Source: an uncultured Mogibacterium sp.
GTDB taxonomy: Bacteria > Bacillota_A > Clostridia > Peptostreptococcales > Anaerovoracaceae
NCBI RefSeq assembly: GCF_938039775.1
Contig: NZ_CALHTQ010000103.1
Location: 1-12,882, forward strand
Direction: 5' to 3'
Length of the DNA: 12,882 nucleotides
In this document: in pieces, positions 1-7,817 of the stretch
Numbering within the stretch: the first letter of the stretch is position 1
How the letters are laid out: each line of letters starts with the position of its first letter
Translations under genes and position numbers: made by a program
The notes under the pieces: model-generated
Seen by the model: only the letters and a program-made list of their open reading frames with translations
Database searches by the model: none
What the model was told of the DNA's origin: nothing

Positions 1-2
1 AA

Positions 3-2057
3 GAGGCGGTGCGAATCATCCCTGTGATTACACTTTTTACAGCAGCCTGGATACTGATAGCACGTATAGTAGGGCTGGGCAGATTAGTGAAGTTCATCTC
101 GTCACCAGTTATGGGAGGATTTATAACGGGTATATGCTGCACGATTATACTGATGCAGATTCCAAAACTCTTTGGTGGAGATTCAGGTAGAGGAGAGCTG
201 CATGAACTCCTCTTACACATCTATAAATCGGTCAACGCTGGTGTTCATATTCCATCACTGATTCTAGGAGTTGGAACTATCATCATAATATTAGTTTCCA
301 AGAAATTGATTCCAGCCATTCCGATGAGTGCTGTAATGATGTTCGTAGGAGCTGGTCTTACATATGTGATGGACCTAGAGAGTTATGGAGTTAAGCTGCT
401 CCCCGAGGTAAAGTCAGGTTTGCCAGCCCTAATAGTACCAGATGTTACGTTAGTTCATGGGAATATCAGAACGATGATGCTGCAGACGCTTATCATCGCT
501 ATCGTTATCATTTCTGAGACACTGCTGGCGACCAATAATTTTGCACTAAAGTATGACGATAAGATAGACAACAACAGGGAGATTCTTGCTTACGCAATTA
601 GCAATCTCGCAAGCGGACTCGTTGGCTGCTGCCCTGTAAATGGAAGTGTTTCAAGAAGCAACATCGCCGACCAGTTCGGAGTGAAATCGCAAGTGATGTC
701 GATATCGGCGGCAGCAACTATGATGATAATTCTGATGTTTGGTACAGGATTTATACACATGCTACCTGTTCCAGTACTAACGGCGATAGTAATTTCCGCT
801 CTTATAAACAGTACAGAATTCGACCTTGCCGCTAAGCTGCGTAAGGTAGACAGAACTGAATGGAAGATATTCTATGTAGTTATGTTCGCCGTTCTAATTC
901 TAGGAACAATCTACGGTGTACTATTTGGAATCATCCTCTCATTCGTGACAGTAATTATCAGAGCATCTAACCCTCCTAGGAGTAGACTTGGTTATATCCC
1001 TGAAAAAGATCAGTTCTATCCTGTCGATAGGACTACGGGAACCCGTGAGATTAAAGGTGTACTGATATATAGATTTGGAGGGGCGCTGTTCTTCGCCAAT
1101 GCGAATACTATCAAGGATGAGATTGATAGTCTCGTTACTGATGATATGAAGGCTGTAATCATCGATGCTAGCGGTATTACAAGTATTGACGTTACTGCGG
1201 TAGAACGTCTGATCATTCTGTATGAAAAATACAAAGACCGTGGCATAAAGCTTTTCTTGACCGAACACTCGGGAAATCTCAATGATCAGCTACGTGCATT
1301 TGGCGCGGATCAGATGTTCAAGGATTATGCGATAGTACCACACATATATCAAGCTCTTAAATCCGTGGGGATAACTAAGCCGTATGAGCTCGGTGACTGC
1401 GAAGATGATGTATGCTACATCCCTATAAGCGGTTCAGCGGGTAGCTCGCAGATTGCAGAGTTTGAATGGGCATATGGAGATCAGGCAGAGGCTAGGATGG
1501 AAGAAGTCGCAAATGCTCTTGCTGATAAGCTGATTAGTCTTGAGGACGTTGATGAAGAGATGATTCGTGAGGCAGAACGAAATTCTCTCGGCAGTAACTG
1601 GAGTGAAATCGATGAAGAAAAATTCTTGGACTTCCTTGAGTTTCAGCTTGCTCATCTACTTGAACTCGGGAAGATTGATCTCGATAAGTTCCAACGCGTA
1701 CGTGAGAAGATTTTGCTTTATCATGCAAAGCTTGACTCTAAGATTAACGATAGAAATTCAGATGAACTCGATGAGATTATCAGGACGAGAATGATTCGTG
1801 AAGAGCAGTTCAAGAGCAGATTTCCAGATGCGTATAATGCATTTGAGGAGGAAAGAGCCCGCCACAGAGAAATCATAAAGAGAGATTATCCAGAGCTCTG
1901 GAAGAGGATAAATAGAATTCGAGAAGATGGTTCGGATAAGGAAAAACTACGTGAGAAACTTCATGAAAAACTCCATGATAAGCATATGCTACCAGGACTA
2001 AACGAACTCGAGCACCTAGTGGATGGGGTAAAAGAGTATTTTCATAGGAAGAAATAA
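3..2057 (+). CDS. SulP-family anion transporter with STAS domain, 5'-partial
   Basis: Inner-membrane permease of the SulP (SLC26-like) family, which moves anions such as sulfate or bicarbonate; the substrate cannot be read here. The frame is open to the window edge and the first visible residues (from the GTG at 9) already match the middle of the membrane domain, so about 100 N-terminal residues lie upstream and that GTG is not a real start. Numbering from position 9: hydrophobic helices span about 1-320; the SulP core is seen as SETLLA (169-174) and NREILAYAISNLASGL followed by PVNGSVSRS (189-217). A STAS domain follows at about 348-455, with IIDASGITSIDVT (384-396) at the usual regulatory site. 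Residues 456-682 are a charged, mostly helical extension much longer than the usual SulP tail. The gene is 29 bases ahead of the phosphatase gene, probably one operon. Confidence 0.9.
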   Translation, partial: EAVRIIPVITLFTAAWILIARIVGLGRLVKFISSPVMGGFITGICCTIILMQIPKLFGGDSGRGELHELLLHIYKSVNAGVHIPSLILGVGTIIIILVSKKLIPAIPMSAVMMFVGAGLTYVMDLESYGVKLLPEVKSGLPALIVPDVTLVHGNIRTMMLQTLIIAIVIISETLLATNNFALKYDDKIDNNREILAYAISNLASGLVGCCPVNGSVSRSNIADQFGVKSQVMSISAAATMMIILMFGTGFIHMLPVPVLTAIVISALINSTEFDLAAKLRKVDRTEWKIFYVVMFAVLILGTIYGVLFGIILSFVTVIIRASNPPRSRLGYIPEKDQFYPVDRTTGTREIKGVLIYRFGGALFFANANTIKDEIDSLVTDDMKAVIIDASGITSIDVTAVERLIILYEKYKDRGIKLFLTEHSGNLNDQLRAFGADQMFKDYAIVPHIYQALKSVGITKPYELGDCEDDVCYIPISGSAGSSQIAEFEWAYGDQAEARMEEVANALADKLISLEDVDEEMIREAERNSLGSNWSEIDEEKFLDFLEFQLAHLLELGKIDLDKFQRVREKILLYHAKLDSKINDRNSDELDEIIRTRMIREEQFKSRFPDAYNAFEEERARHREIIKRDYPELWKRINRIREDGSDKEKLREKLHEKLHDKHMLPGLNELEHLVDGVKEYFHRKK

Positions 2058-2086
2058 AACTAGAAATTCAGAAAGGTAAAACCATT

Positions 2087-2695
2087 ATGCGACTATATAT
2101 TCTTAGGCATGGGCAGACTAATTTCAATAGTGAAAAGCGTTTTCAAGGTCGTATGCAGACTGAACTAAATGACGTTGGAATTGCTCAGTCTGAGAAGGTT
2201 GCAGAACTACTTAATGAGCAGGGAATAAAGTTCGACAAGGTGTACTGTAGTCCGCTTGAGAGAGCGATTAAGACTGGAGAAATTGTGACTGGTTTAACTA
2301 GAGATAAGTTCATAATCGACAATGACTTAACCGAGATTGATTTCGGAATAAATGAGGGTCGTAAGTATGAGGAGCTTAGAGGAGAAAAAGGGAATATTTT
2401 TCTGTCACCAGAGACTTACATGCCACCAGAAGATGGAGAATCGCTTGAGACACTAAGGTTCAGGACTAAACGATTTCTCGAAAGAGTTCGAGATGAGAAC
2501 AGCGACGGCAATATCCTGGCGATATCTCACGGAACAGCAATTCATATGATGCTTCTGTATATGAGAGGCATGGACTTTTCCGACCTATGGACTGAACATG
2601 TTGGGAACTGCAATGTCACTGTTGTTGATGTTGAAGGCTGGGACTTAATAATCAGAGATGACCTGCAAATTAAAACTGATAAATACATAAAATAA
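2087..2695 (+). CDS. Histidine phosphatase family protein (phosphoglycerate mutase-like)
   Basis: Cytoplasmic phosphatase or mutase of the histidine phosphatase superfamily, 202 residues, a normal length. The signature RHGQT is at residues 7-11, with His8 the residue that becomes phosphorylated; Arg59 in PLERA, Glu83 in LTEIDFG and the second catalytic histidine His148 in ISHGT are all present, so the enzyme should be active. Family members include cofactor-dependent phosphoglycerate mutases, the cobalamin-pathway phosphatase CobC and broad-specificity sugar-phosphate phosphatases. The short single-domain form fits a phosphatase better than a glycolytic mutase, but the substrate is unknown. 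The ATG at 2087 has GAAAGG (2071-2076) upstream at an acceptable distance. It lies between the SulP and patatin genes with short gaps, suggesting cotranscription. Confidence 0.88.
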   Translation: MRLYILRHGQTNFNSEKRFQGRMQTELNDVGIAQSEKVAELLNEQGIKFDKVYCSPLERAIKTGEIVTGLTRDKFIIDNDLTEIDFGINEGRKYEELRGEKGNIFLSPETYMPPEDGESLETLRFRTKRFLERVRDENSDGNILAISHGTAIHMMLLYMRGMDFSDLWTEHVGNCNVTVVDVEGWDLIIRDDLQIKTDKYIK

Positions 2696-2735
2696 TACAT
2701 TAGGTAGACAACTTACTATTTAAAGGGGGTACTAT

Positions 2736-3566
2736 ATGAGAGCAGTTATAGATGTTGGTGGTGGAACGCGCGATATATTTGGAGCAGGAGTTTTTGACTA
2801 CTTTATAGAGCATGGAGTGACTTTCGACAAGTGCTATGGAGTGTCGGCAGGATGCGCCAATATATCTTCTTTTCTTGCGGGGCAGCAGCACAGAAATTAT
2901 GAATTTTACACAGAATACACTATGCGCAAGGAGTATATGAGCTTTGATAATTATTTTAAGACAGGTTCGTATGTTGACCTAAACTATGTGTCAGAAGTGC
3001 TTTCAAGCACAAATGGTGAATACCCGCTAGACTTCGAGAAGCTCAAAGCTAATCCTGCCGATTTCATCATAGTTGCAACCGTAGCGGATACTGGTGAGAC
3101 TAAGTATTTTTCCAAGGAGGATTTGAGTCTCAACAACTATGCGCCTATCAATGCGTCGAGCTGTGTGCCGGTGGTTAATAAGCCGTATGAGATAGATGGG
3201 GTAGAATATTTTGATGGAGGAATTGTAGATCCGATTCCTTATCAGAAGGCTCTTGATGATGGCTGCGACGAACTAGTAATTATTTTGACTAGGCCTAAGG
3301 ACGGATATCGTGTAGATAACAAAGATAGGAGAATGGCTCAGGTATTGGCAAGGCAGTATCCTAAGGCAGCGGAGCTACTCGAGCATAGAGCAGAGATTTA
3401 TAATGCTCAGCTAGATGCCATTAAGAAGCTTGAAGAGAAAGGTGTAGCTACGATAATTGCGCCAGATAGCATCGGAAAGCTCAAGACTCTGACTAGAGAT
3501 ATTGACAAGCTTAAGTCTCTTTATAGGAAGGGCCTAGTAGCGGCAAAAAATGCAAATATCAAGTAG
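2736..3566 (+). CDS. Patatin-like phospholipase family protein
   Basis: Predicted serine lipid acyl hydrolase of the patatin family, 276 residues. The parts of the Ser-Asp dyad fold are visible in order: oxyanion loop GGGTRDIFGAG (8-18), nucleophile elbow GVSAG (35-39, Ser37) and the aspartate motif DGGIVDPIP (160-168, Asp160). The length and lack of signal peptide or membrane segment match the bacterial YlbK/RssA-like cytoplasmic group, generally annotated as phospholipases or esterases of unknown substrate. The last 90 residues are charged and helical. The start is supported by a very strong AAAGGGGG site (2722-2729) six bases before the ATG. It is the last gene of the SulP-phosphatase-patatin run and ends before a converging hairpin. 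The family assignment is firm; the physiological lipid is unknown. Confidence 0.9.
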   Translation: MRAVIDVGGGTRDIFGAGVFDYFIEHGVTFDKCYGVSAGCANISSFLAGQQHRNYEFYTEYTMRKEYMSFDNYFKTGSYVDLNYVSEVLSSTNGEYPLDFEKLKANPADFIIVATVADTGETKYFSKEDLSLNNYAPINASSCVPVVNKPYEIDGVEYFDGGIVDPIPYQKALDDGCDELVIILTRPKDGYRVDNKDRRMAQVLARQYPKAAELLEHRAEIYNAQLDAIKKLEEKGVATIIAPDSIGKLKTLTRDIDKLKSLYRKGLVAAKNANIK

Positions 3567-3658
3567 ATCTTGTCGAATAAGGCGAAAGCAGAAAGTCTAC
3601 GTTTAATTGTTATGCTGGTAAGTATAGTTATGTTGGTGAAGTAGCTGAATACGAAAAC

Positions 3659-3682
3659 AGGCAGGAGCAATTGCTCCTGCCT
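3659..3682. terminator. Probable bidirectional terminator between converging genes
   Basis: A perfect 24-base palindrome with arm AGGCAGGAGCAA, which folds into a GC-rich hairpin with a tight AATT loop. It sits between the converging patatin gene and the OhrR-like gene. On the plus strand it is followed by TAGTTTCTT, and on the minus strand by TGTTTTCG, so both U-runs are short and broken. The position fits a shared terminator; the weak U-tracts keep confidence moderate. The bases 3567-3658 before it hold no gene that I can support. Confidence 0.7.
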
Positions 3683-3724
3683 AGTTTCTTGATGTTTGTT
3701 CAATGTAATTGCCTAAACTAGCTC

Positions 3725-4159
3725 TTACTGTTCGATTGTGTTCATAAAACTATGAAGCAGCTTGAACAGTGTTGAAGCTTCGTCGTCAGTTAGACTAACG
3801 CATGAACGAATCTCCTGTGGTACAGAGAGTGCCTTTTCGCGAAGAGCCATACCCTGGTCCGTAATCTTGATAATGAGATTTCGCTCGTCCTTTACAGAAC
3901 GATTTCTAGTCAGATAACCTTTAGATTCAAGCTTCTTGAGAAGTGGAGTAAGCGTTCCAGAATCAAGGAAAAGCTTGTCACCAAGCTCCTTAACACTTAG
4001 TTCGCGTGTCTCCCACAATACCATCATAGTGATGTACTGAGTGTATGTGAGATCCAGCTTGCTCAGAAATGGCTTATATCTGCGAGTTATCTCCTTAGAG
4101 CATGCGTACAGCGGAAAGCATAGTTGATTTTCTAGCTTTAGGCTATCGTACTTGTCCAT
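3725..4159 (-). CDS. ohrR: OhrR-like MarR-family redox-sensing transcriptional repressor
   Basis: Winged-helix DNA-binding repressor, 144 residues, close to the organic-peroxide sensor OhrR of Bacillus. The N-terminus KLENQLCFPLYA (8-19) carries the reactive cysteine at Cys14, equivalent to Cys15 of B. subtilis OhrR; the tyrosines around it (Tyr18, Tyr28, Tyr39), the helix-turn-helix stretch LDSGTLTPLLKKLE (65-78) and the wing DERN are also kept. In the family, oxidation of this cysteine releases the repressor from DNA. The start is the ATG at 4159, preceded seven bases away by GGGAGG; an upstream in-frame ATG at 4195 lacks such a site and lies inside an operator-like repeat. Cys20 and Cys110 are further cysteines. 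The usual target, an Ohr peroxidase gene, is not in this window; hydE is the divergent neighbour. Confidence 0.88.
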   Translation of the reverse strand: MDKYDSLKLENQLCFPLYACSKEITRRYKPFLSKLDLTYTQYITMMVLWETRELSVKELGDKLFLDSGTLTPLLKKLESKGYLTRNRSVKDERNLIIKITDQGMALREKALSVPQEIRSCVSLTDDEASTLFKLLHSFMNTIEQ

Positions 4160-4185
4160 CAGTTTTCCTCCCAGTTGTGCAGATA

Positions 4186-4195
4186 ATGCATGCAA
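4186..4195. promoter_or_regulatory. Candidate OhrR operator, distal copy
   Basis: ATGCATGCAA, with the perfect 8-base palindrome TGCATGCA at 4187-4194, repeats the motif at 4216-4225 exactly 30 bases away; the shared string is TGCATGCAATT. It lies in the leader of the ohrR-like transcript, downstream of the predicted start point. Two copies about three helical turns apart on the same face fit binding of two repressor dimers. The protein that binds is inferred from position. Confidence 0.5.
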
Positions 4196-4215
4196 TTCTC
4201 TATTAAGTTATCTTG

Positions 4216-4225
4216 TTGCATGCAA
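4216..4225. promoter_or_regulatory. Candidate OhrR operator, promoter-proximal copy
   Basis: TTGCATGCAA is a perfect 10-base palindrome next to the predicted -10 box of the minus-strand promoter and covering the expected transcription start (about 4223). This is the classic location for a repressor that blocks its own transcription. It resembles the short AT-flanked dyads bound by many MarR-family proteins. Confidence 0.55.
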
Positions 4226-4229
4226 TTTG

Positions 4230-4258
4230 ATTTTAGCCTAACTGTTTATATGTGTCAA
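4230..4258 (-). promoter_or_regulatory. Sigma-A promoter of the ohrR-like gene
   Basis: Read on the minus strand: TTGACA (-35, 4258-4253), a 17-base spacer, and TAAAAT (-10, 4235-4230). This is a perfect -35 with ideal spacing, about 70 bases ahead of the start codon. It is flanked downstream by the two TGCATGCAA palindromes. Confidence 0.75.
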
Positions 4259-4302
4259 CTATTGTTTGTGCAAACGTCCAAAAAATCACTACTTTTCTTT
4301 TG

Positions 4303-4330
4303 TTGTCATAATATCTCTTTGTGTTAAAAT
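4303..4330 (+). promoter_or_regulatory. Predicted promoter of hydE
   Basis: TTGTCA (-35, 4303-4308), a 16-base spacer and TAAAAT (-10, 4325-4330). The expected start near 4337 leaves only a short leader that begins with the GGGAG ribosome site (4338-4342), nine bases before the ATG at 4352. The gap 4160-4351 therefore carries two divergent promoters and no gene. Confidence 0.5.
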
Positions 4331-4351
4331 ATCTAGTGGGAGATTAGGCAG

Positions 4352-5410
4352 ATGACTAAAGTTATGCGACTAGCTAAAAAGCTCACTCTTGAAGGAGTTT
4401 TAGCACACGATGAATATATAGAGCTTCTTGCAAATAGAGATGATGAAGTGCGAGAGTTTCTACGCAGTACCGCACAGGAAATCGCTACAACTAACTACGG
4501 TCATGATATATTTTTAAGAGGTCTTATCGAGTACTCGAATACTTGCAAAAATGACTGTTATTACTGTGGTATTAGAAAGAGCAATGACAATGTCGAGAGG
4601 TATAGGCTGACACCTAAAGAAATCTTGCAGTGCTGCGAGATAGGCTATCAGATTGGTCTTAGAACATTCGTGCTGCAGGGTGGAGAGGACCCATATTTCA
4701 CTGACGATATGATGTGCGAAATCATATCAGCTATTAAGGAAAATTATCCGGACTGTGCACTAACGCTTTCGGTAGGTGAGAAAGAACGCGAGAGTTATGA
4801 GCGGTTTTACGCAGCAGGTGCGGATAGGTTCCTACTAAGGCATGAGACGGCAGATGAAGAGCATTATAGGATACTTCATCCAGAGCCACTATCACTAGAG
4901 AATCGCATGCGATGTCTCGATGTTTTGAAGGATATCGGTTTTCAAATCGGTGCGGGCTTTATGGTCGGATCTCCAGGTCAGACATATGACACGATGGCAA
5001 GTGACTTTGAATATCTTAAGAAGCTAAAGCCTCATATGATAGGGATTGGACCATTTATACACCATAAGGATACGCCTTTTAGAGATGAGGCAGATGGAAC
5101 GCTCGAACTCACATTGTACTGCTTGAGTATCCTGAGAATTATGTTTCCAAAGGCTCTTTTGCCAGCTACTACGGCACTAGGCACCATCGATAAGACTGGA
5201 CGTGAGAAAGGGATTCTTGCGGGTGCGAACGTCATAATGCCTAGCCTATCACCAGATGGGGCCAGAAATAAGTACTTGCTATACGAGGGCAAGGTCGGCG
5301 TCAAGGATAAGGCAGCAGAGGGACGTAAAATACTCGATGAGAAGCTGGCAGAGATAGGATATAGAACAGTAACTACACGCGGAGACTACAAGGGTTGGGA
5401 TAGAAAGTAA
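4352..5410 (+). CDS. hydE: [FeFe] hydrogenase H-cluster radical SAM maturase HydE
   Basis: Radical S-adenosylmethionine enzyme that works with HydF and HydG to build the 2Fe subcluster of [FeFe] hydrogenase; HydE acts on a cysteine-bearing iron synthon made by HydG. At 352 residues it has the normal length. The cluster motif CKNDCYYC (Cys65, Cys69, Cys72) sits in the typical HydE context EYSNTC..CYYCGIR, and LRHETADEEHY followed by GAGFMVGSPGQT are family hallmarks. The optional C-terminal cysteines that bind a second cluster in some HydEs are absent, which is common and not disabling. BioB and PylB are relatives, but the motif context favours HydE. Neither hydF, hydG nor a hydrogenase gene lies nearby, so the maturation genes must be scattered. 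It is transcribed away from the ohrR-like gene. Confidence 0.92.
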   Translation: MTKVMRLAKKLTLEGVLAHDEYIELLANRDDEVREFLRSTAQEIATTNYGHDIFLRGLIEYSNTCKNDCYYCGIRKSNDNVERYRLTPKEILQCCEIGYQIGLRTFVLQGGEDPYFTDDMMCEIISAIKENYPDCALTLSVGEKERESYERFYAAGADRFLLRHETADEEHYRILHPEPLSLENRMRCLDVLKDIGFQIGAGFMVGSPGQTYDTMASDFEYLKKLKPHMIGIGPFIHHKDTPFRDEADGTLELTLYCLSILRIMFPKALLPATTALGTIDKTGREKGILAGANVIMPSLSPDGARNKYLLYEGKVGVKDKAAEGRKILDEKLAEIGYRTVTTRGDYKGWDRK

Positions 5411-5521
5411 TACCATACCCGCTTTTATAGATCTTTTAGAATGAATTCAGATCGTTACCGCATGATTAACGGCTGATTCACAATATATTGCAGTATATTT
5501 TATTCATTGTGGAGGTGCTTA
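5411..5521. other. Intergenic region before the dehydrogenase, with a small dyad
   Basis: No gene. A weak stem CGTTA/TAACG (5453-5471) has no U-tract. CAATATATTG (5481-5490) is a perfect 10-base palindrome just ahead of the ribosome site and could be an operator, though in AT-rich sequence such dyads arise by chance. I could not find a convincing -35/-10 pair for the dehydrogenase gene nor a clear terminator for hydE. Confidence 0.35.
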
Positions 5522-6634
5522 ATGGATAAAGAAACTCGTCCGTATATAGCTTGGGATGTTGTACGGGACTTTATGGTAAAGGCGTTTTCAGCGCTTGGAG
5601 TTCCTGAGGCTGATGCTGAGATTTGTGCTGAAGTTCTCATGGAGAGCGACAGAAGAGGTATTGAGAGCCACGGCGTAAATAGATTCAAGCCTATCTACGT
5701 TGATCGCATCAACAAGGGAATCCTTAATCCTGTCACAGAAGTAGATATTATAAGAGAATCCCCTACAACTGCTGTGCTCGATGCTAACGATGGTATGGGA
5801 ATGGTTGCCAGTAAGATGGCTATGGATATGGCAATCGAGAAGGCGAAGAAATATGGAACAGCTTGCGTTGCAGTTCGTAATTCCTCGCACTACGGCATTG
5901 CAGGATACTGGACTTCGATGGCAACTGATGAAGGTATGATTGGTATTACTGGTACAAATGCTAGACCATCAATCGCACCAACTTTCGGTGTTGAGAATAT
6001 GCTCGGAACAAATCCTCTCACAATCGGAATTCCGACAGATGAAGGACATCCATTTCTCATCGACTGTGCGACTTCGATTACACAGAGAGGAAAACTAGAG
6101 TTCTATGAGCGTATTGGAAAGGATACTCCAGCAGGAATGGTAATCGGAAGAGATGGATCAGCGCTCACTGATACATCATATATCCTAGAGGCACTGAATA
6201 CTAGAGAAGCAGCTCTCGCTCCACTTGGTGGAATTGGCGAAGAACTCGGTGGATACAAGGGCTATAGCTATGCGACAGCGGTTGAACTATTGTCGGCAGC
6301 TTTATCTGGCGGAATGTTCCTCAAGAACCTAACATGCTTCGATGAGAATGGAGAATTGAGACCGTATCACCTCGGACACTTCTTCATAGTAATCGACCCA
6401 GAAGCGATGATTGGCAGAGAGGTTTGTGAGAAGACTGCGGGAGATATCTTGAGGGCCCTTAGAGCATCGCAAAAGGCTCCTGGTCAGGATAGAATCTATA
6501 CCGCTGGCGAGAAAGAATGGGATATAAAAGAATTTCGCAAAGACAAGGGTGTTCCAATGGGAGAGGATGTACAGCGTGAGTTTATCGAAGTTCGTGACTC
6601 TCTCGGTATGGATTTCAAATTCCCGTTTGAATAG
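5522..6634 (+). CDS. Ldh_2-family malate/lactate dehydrogenase
   Basis: NAD(P)-dependent 2-hydroxyacid oxidoreductase of the family that includes archaeal-type malate dehydrogenase, sulfolactate dehydrogenase (ComC) and ureidoglycolate dehydrogenase (AllD); it is unrelated in fold to classical MDH. The protein has 370 residues, near the usual length. Motifs: DRRGIESHG (43-51, with His50), NSSHYGIAGYW (120-130, with His123), TNARPSIAPTFGVENMLGTNP (144-165) and GEELGGYKGYSY (229-240). Malate/oxaloacetate is the most likely substrate pair in a fermenting anaerobe, but the sequence alone does not settle it. The ATG at 5522 is chosen because GTGGAGG (5509-5515) lies six bases upstream; an in-frame TTG at 5507 overlaps that site. 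The gap of only 41 bases to the GAPDH gene suggests cotranscription. Confidence 0.88.
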   Translation: MDKETRPYIAWDVVRDFMVKAFSALGVPEADAEICAEVLMESDRRGIESHGVNRFKPIYVDRINKGILNPVTEVDIIRESPTTAVLDANDGMGMVASKMAMDMAIEKAKKYGTACVAVRNSSHYGIAGYWTSMATDEGMIGITGTNARPSIAPTFGVENMLGTNPLTIGIPTDEGHPFLIDCATSITQRGKLEFYERIGKDTPAGMVIGRDGSALTDTSYILEALNTREAALAPLGGIGEELGGYKGYSYATAVELLSAALSGGMFLKNLTCFDENGELRPYHLGHFFIVIDPEAMIGREVCEKTAGDILRALRASQKAPGQDRIYTAGEKEWDIKEFRKDKGVPMGEDVQREFIEVRDSLGMDFKFPFE

Positions 6635-6675
6635 ATAAGCACAAAAATTTAATAAAAAGGTAAGGGGTACTACAT

Positions 6676-7689
6676 ATGATTAGATTAGCTATTAATGGAT
6701 TTGGTCGTATAGGCAGGCTAGCGTTCAGACGCGTTATGGAGATGGATGAATTCGAGGTTGTCGCAATCAATGACTTGACTTCTCCAGACATGCTAGCTTA
6801 CCTGCTCAAGTATGACAGTGTGCAAGGTTCATATCTAGAGCATAATGTCAAAAATGACGATGAGTCGATCACCGTGGATGGTAAGAGAATTACTATTTAC
6901 AAGGAATCAGATGCTCGCAAGCTACCTTGGGGTGAGCTCGATATAGATGTTGTGCTTGAGTGCACTGGATTCTATACTTCGAAGGAGAAGTCTCAGGCGC
7001 ATATAGATGCAGGTGCTAAGAAGGTGCTTTTATCAGCGCCGGCAGGCAATGACCTCAAGACAATTGTGTATGGTGTTAATCACGAGACTTTGACGGCCGA
7101 GGACAAAATCGTATCGGGAGCTTCTTGTACGACAAACTGCCTTGCTCCAATGGCAAAGGCTCTCGCTGAATACAGAGAGTTACGTACAGGCTTTATGACG
7201 ACGATTCACGCCTATACAGGTAACCAGAAAATTCTCGATGCGCCTGACAAGGGTTCGAAATTCAGAAGGTCAAGGGCTGCGGCGATTAATATCGTTCCAA
7301 CCTCAACAGGGGCTGCACAAGCGATTGGAAATGTAATTCCAGAGCTTGCAGGCAAGCTTATCGGTTCAGCACAGAGAGTCCCAGTTGCTACTGGTTCGAT
7401 AACAATTCTCGATGCGACGCTCAAGGATGAGACGGATTCCGTAACTGTTGAAGGGATCAATGCAGCTATGAAAGCTGCTCAAGACACATCGTTTGGTTAC
7501 AACGAAGATGAAATAGTTTCAACTGACGTAATAGGGATGAGTTATGGCTCTCTATTTGATGCAACGCAGACGCTCGCTCAGAAGTGTGGAACGCACATCT
7601 ATGAAGTTAGGGTAGTTGCGTGGTATGATAACGAGATGAGCTACGTATGCCAGCTAATTAGAACACTGGGTTACATGGCAAAACTTTAG
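6676..7689 (+). CDS. gap: Type I glyceraldehyde-3-phosphate dehydrogenase
   Basis: Glycolytic enzyme that oxidises glyceraldehyde 3-phosphate with phosphate to 1,3-bisphosphoglycerate, reducing NAD. It has 337 residues, the family length. Visible elements: Rossmann start INGFGRIGR (6-14), Asp33 in INDLT, typical of NAD preference, the catalytic GASCTTNC (148-155, Cys151), His178 in [10 protein letters not shown], and the C-terminal WYDNEMSY. The start is supported by AAGGGG (6662-6667), eight bases before the ATG. No pgk or tpi gene follows, unlike the common glycolytic operon; instead it follows the Ldh_2-type dehydrogenase closely, so both NAD-linked enzymes may share a transcript. I see no clear terminator after it. 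Confidence 0.97.
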   Translation: MIRLAINGFGRIGRLAFRRVMEMDEFEVVAINDLTSPDMLAYLLKYDSVQGSYLEHNVKNDDESITVDGKRITIYKESDARKLPWGELDIDVVLECTGFYTSKEKSQAHIDAGAKKVLLSAPAGNDLKTIVYGVNHETLTAEDKIVSGASCTTNCLAPMAKALAEYRELRTGFMTTIHAYTGNQKILDAPDKGSKFRRSRAAAINIVPTSTGAAQAIGNVIPELAGKLIGSAQRVPVATGSITILDATLKDETDSVTVEGINAAMKAAQDTSFGYNEDEIVSTDVIGMSYGSLFDATQTLAQKCGTHIYEVRVVAWYDNEMSYVCQLIRTLGYMAKL

Positions 7690-7817
7690 ACAATCAAAAT
7701 AATTATATGCTGCCAGTTATTGCCGAGTATATTTCAAGACCTCGCACCTCGATTTAACTGAGTGATAAGACAGCGCACTTGTAAATGGATATCAAAGCAT
7801 AAGGAGATTATTAAACT
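7690..7817. other. Intergenic region ahead of the acyl-CoA synthetase gene
   Basis: 128 bases without a gene. I see neither a convincing hairpin with a U-tract nor a good sigma-A promoter. The only clear element is the ribosome site AAGGAG (7801-7806), at a longish 11 bases from the ATG at 7818. Confidence 0.4.

Noticed and set aside
9..11. GTG as the start of the SulP gene
   Set aside because: The frame is open upstream to the edge, and the encoded residues align with the middle of the membrane domain; the real start is outside the window.
1567..1794. Plus-strand 75-codon open frame inside the SulP extension
   Set aside because: Out-of-frame shadow of the long gene, with no ribosome site or recognisable motif.
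3608..3638. Imperfect direct repeat GTTATGCTGGTA / GTTATGTTGGTG
   Set aside because: Only two short copies, 19 bases apart, in a spacer; likely chance.
3521..3703. Minus-strand open frame of 60 codons across the patatin gene end
   Set aside because: It spans the hairpin at 3659-3682, overlaps a real gene and has no recognisable content.
5453..5471. Stem CGTTA/TAACG after hydE as a terminator
   Set aside because: Short stem, large loop, no U-tract.
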